A stretch of DNA of 64,000 nucleotides, taken from assembly GCA_016194975.1 (NCBI GenBank), contig JACQAM010000006.1, positions 1-64,000 of the forward strand. The letters run 5' to 3'. The DNA is from Bacteroidota bacterium (lineage in GTDB: Bacteria; Bacteroidota; Bacteroidia; Palsa-965). This document shows, piece by piece, positions 61,925 to 64,000 of this stretch; within the stretch, counting starts at the first letter, position 1, and each line of letters begins with the position of its first letter. The notes below the pieces were generated by a model. The model saw nothing but the letters and a program-made list of their open reading frames with translations, was not told the DNA's origin and did no database searches. Made by a program: the position numbers and the translations under genes.

Positions 61925-62641
61925 ATGGAAACAGATATTCTCGCTTTCGGCGTTCATCCCGATGATGTGGAACTTTCCTGCGCAGGAACTTTGCTCAAGC
62001 ACATCGCGGCCGGATATTCAGCAGGAATTATCGATCTCACAAAAGGAGAACTCGGAACACGTGGTAATGCTGAATTGAGAATGAAAGAAGCCGATGCTTC
62101 AGCAAAAATCCTTGGCGTAAAATTCCGGGAGAATTTAGGAATGGCCGATGGAAGATTTAAAAATGATGACACGCATCAAATAAAAATAATTGAAAAGATC
62201 CGTGAGCATCGCCCGCAAATTGTTTTCTGTAATGCAATTCACGATCGTCATCCTGATCACGGGCGTGCGGCGCATCTCGTTTCCGAAAGTTGTTTTTATT
62301 CCGGGTTAAAAAAAATTGAAACTGCTTTCAATGGAAAATTGCAGGAGACATGGAGGCCGCGTGCTGTTTATCATTACATCCAGGATCGCCAGTTGAAAGC
62401 AGATATCATTGTGGATGTAACTTCATTTGTGGAAAAAAAACTGGAAGCGATCAAATCCTTCTCTTCTCAATTCTTCGATGTTGATTCAAGAGAACCTCTG
62501 ACTCCTATTTCTGTTCCTGAATTTCTTGAAGTCGTGAAAGCGCGCATGCGTGTGTTCGGGCGCGATGCCATGATGGAATTTGCAGAAGGATTTACAGTAG
62601 AGCGGAGTATTGGAGTGGAAGATATGATGAAGCTGAGGTGA
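61925..62641 (+). CDS. bshB1: Bacillithiol biosynthesis deacetylase BshB1
   Basis: 238 aa. The zinc site is clear: FGVHPDDVELSCAGT (H11, D14) and IHDRHPDHGRAAHL (H112). LTKGELGTRGNAELR and the C-terminal VFGRDAMMEFAEGFTVERSI complete the BshB1 pattern. It deacetylates GlcNAc-malate to glucosamine-malate in the second step of bacillithiol synthesis, the low-molecular thiol of many Bacteroidota. Its stop abuts the stop of the next gene on the other strand without a gap. Confidence 0.95.
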   Translation: METDILAFGVHPDDVELSCAGTLLKHIAAGYSAGIIDLTKGELGTRGNAELRMKEADASAKILGVKFRENLGMADGRFKNDDTHQIKIIEKIREHRPQIVFCNAIHDRHPDHGRAAHLVSESCFYSGLKKIETAFNGKLQETWRPRAVYHYIQDRQLKADIIVDVTSFVEKKLEAIKSFSSQFFDVDSREPLTPISVPEFLEVVKARMRVFGRDAMMEFAEGFTVERSIGVEDMMKLR

Positions 62642-64000
62642 TCACTCCTTCACAATTTTACTTCTAATAATTTTATCCTGCTGCTGAATTTCAACAAAAT
62701 AAATTCCGTTCGCAAGCGAAGATATATCCAGCACGAACTGGTCGCCGGTTTGATTTTTCTTTTCAAATAAAGTTTTTCCATCAACACTGATCAATATTAT
62801 TTTAGTGTCAGTGACTTTGCTCGTCAATGAGATTTTCACATTATCATTCGCCGGGTTCGGATAAAGTGAAATGAAATTATCCGGGGCGTTTTCACTTACA
62901 GAAGTAGTGATCGCATTCAGTTTCATCACCGAAATTTTATTCGCATCGTTGCTGTCCCAATATTCTGCATAAATATCATTGGTGGAATTGATCGCGATGT
63001 TTGGAAATTCTATTTGCCCGAATGAGAATCCCGCATTGCCCGCGTACACCCACGAAGAACCCGTGAAATATTCTACTGAAGTTTTTCCGGAATAAGATCC
63101 ATCGGGAAAAACAACGAACGGAGTATTGCCTGCATCAAGAGCAATGTTGTTGAGATAATCGACATCGGTATTTAAATTTTGTCCGCCTACATAATTCCAG
63201 CTTGCTCCGTTGAACATTTGCACATTCGGCGCAAAAGGATTGGAACCGGTGTTGTAAGAAATGTAAGGAGTTGTTCCGCTGTTATCGAAAGTGATGTGCG
63301 AATACTGAATAGTTCCCGCAGAAAATGTGGAAGAGCCCACGTGCACCCAATTCGTTCCATTGTACATCATGCAACTCTCCATAAATCCTACTGTCTGATC
63401 CTGGTAAGCGATGTATGGAAGATCGGCTCCGCTCAGCGCCATTTTCATTTGGCCGGTTCCTCCGGCCGTGAATCCTGCAGTTCCTACATTCAGCCAATTA
63501 GTGCCGTTGTATTTCTGCACAACCGCCTTTCCGGAATAAGCATTGTCAACATAAGAAACAAAAGCAGTATCCGCGCTGCTGAATTTTATCGTGAGATCAT
63601 TCACCACTCCCGCAGAAAATCCTGCGCTTCCTACATTCACCCAACTCGCGCCATTGAATTTCATAACGGTGGCATGCGAAGAATTTCCCTGGTCACCGAA
63701 TGCAACATAAGGTTCATTCGCTGCATTGAACGCAATGGAAACTTCATATCCCTGCCCGGCAGAAAATCCAGCGACGCCCACATTCACCCAGCTCGCCCCG
63801 TTGTACATCATCACAGAAATTTTTCCGGAATTCGACGCATCGGGATACGCAACATAAGGAGCACCATTGTTGTCGAGTGCAAAACCGGTGTAAGTAAAAC
63901 CGGAAACAGGATTGGAAAACCCCTGCGTGCCGACTTGCGTCCATGTTTGAGAAGTGAGATGTGAGATGTGGTAAGTGAGAAGGGCGAGGAGAAGTAGAAG
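62642..64000 (-). CDS. T9SS-sorted protein with ~49-residue repeats (partial; start beyond right edge)
   Basis: The frame stays open to base 64000. From the window edge it reads LLLLLALLTYHISHL, part of a signal peptide, then SQTWTQVGTQGFSNPVSG; the first ATG inside the window is not the true start, which should lie a few codons outside. About seven repeats of ~49 residues follow, pattern YNGxxWxxVGxxGFSxG...PYVAYxD (for example FNGASWVNVGSAGFSAG), probably blades of a propeller. The end is a type A sorting domain: ISLYPNPANDNVKISLTS, then VLDISSLANGIYFVEIQQ. Surface protein; function not identified. Confidence 0.85.
   Translation of the reverse strand, partial: LLLLLALLTYHISHLTSQTWTQVGTQGFSNPVSGFTYTGFALDNNGAPYVAYPDASNSGKISVMMYNGASWVNVGVAGFSAGQGYEVSIAFNAANEPYVAFGDQGNSSHATVMKFNGASWVNVGSAGFSAGVVNDLTIKFSSADTAFVSYVDNAYSGKAVVQKYNGTNWLNVGTAGFTAGGTGQMKMALSGADLPYIAYQDQTVGFMESCMMYNGTNWVHVGSSTFSAGTIQYSHITFDNSGTTPYISYNTGSNPFAPNVQMFNGASWNYVGGQNLNTDVDYLNNIALDAGNTPFVVFPDGSYSGKTSVEYFTGSSWVYAGNAGFSFGQIEFPNIAINSTNDIYAEYWDSNDANKISVMKLNAITTSVSENAPDNFISLYPNPANDNVKISLTSKVTDTKIILISVDGKTLFEKKNQTGDQFVLDISSLANGIYFVEIQQQDKIIRSKIVKE

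Overview
The window reads as chromosomal DNA of a member of the Bacteroidota. Evidence: type IX secretion (T9SS) sorting tails on secreted proteins, a PorP/SprF gene beside a type B T9SS substrate, a bacillithiol BshB1 deacetylase, a DUF5916 outer-membrane protein, and promoters of the form TTTG-N18/19-TAnnTTTG. Housekeeping genes (mnmE, clpB, rpsA, sucC) show it is a chromosome. Genus cannot be told from the sequence.

Left half (about 0.4-29.3 kb, minus strand): one long, tightly packed operon encodes an extracellular contractile injection system (eCIS), a phage-tail-like particle. In transcription order: a long repeat-bearing fibre, a 103-aa unknown, a DUF4255 cap protein, a 395-aa unknown, two sheaths, two tubes, a DUF5908 micro-protein, a LysM tube-end adaptor, a VgrG-like spike, PAAR tip, gp25-like wedge, J-like baseplate protein (1162 aa), second fibre, a 60-aa protein, a giant second baseplate protein (1518 aa), and a 1110-aa unknown. 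It ends with a DUF4157 effector whose C-terminus looks like an HNH/Endo VII (GH-E-like) nuclease, followed by two paralogous TPR proteins that are probably its immunity proteins. A terminator hairpin and the end of an IS3-family transposase close the left edge. No AAA+ ATPase (Afp15/Pvc15) and no evident tape-measure gene (Afp14/Pvc14) lie in the window.

Next to the eCIS start (29.8-33.1 kb): a 109-aa gene on the opposite strand, then a minus-strand pair encoding a calcineurin-like phosphoesterase and an alpha/beta-hydrolase fused to a metacaspase-type C14 peptidase. This pair beside an eCIS is the most intriguing accessory module. A strong long hairpin separates it from mnmE.

Right half (33.5-64 kb): ordinary chromosome. 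It holds mnmE; a TPR membrane protein; a 165-bp MITE-like palindrome; a 17-residue-repeat exported protein; a DinB-type protein, rhomboid protease and class IV aminotransferase; small lipoproteins; two paralogous mini-proteins; a vWA-like exported protein; clpB; a T9SS-sorted protein; rpsA; a zinc-ribbon protein; a lytic transglycosylase; a CotH-type T9SS substrate with PorP/SprF; a GNAT acetyltransferase; a DUF5916 protein; sucC; a DUF4440 lipoprotein; a methyltransferase; bshB1; and a T9SS-sorted repeat protein cut by the right edge. I saw no rRNA or tRNA genes and no CRISPR array.
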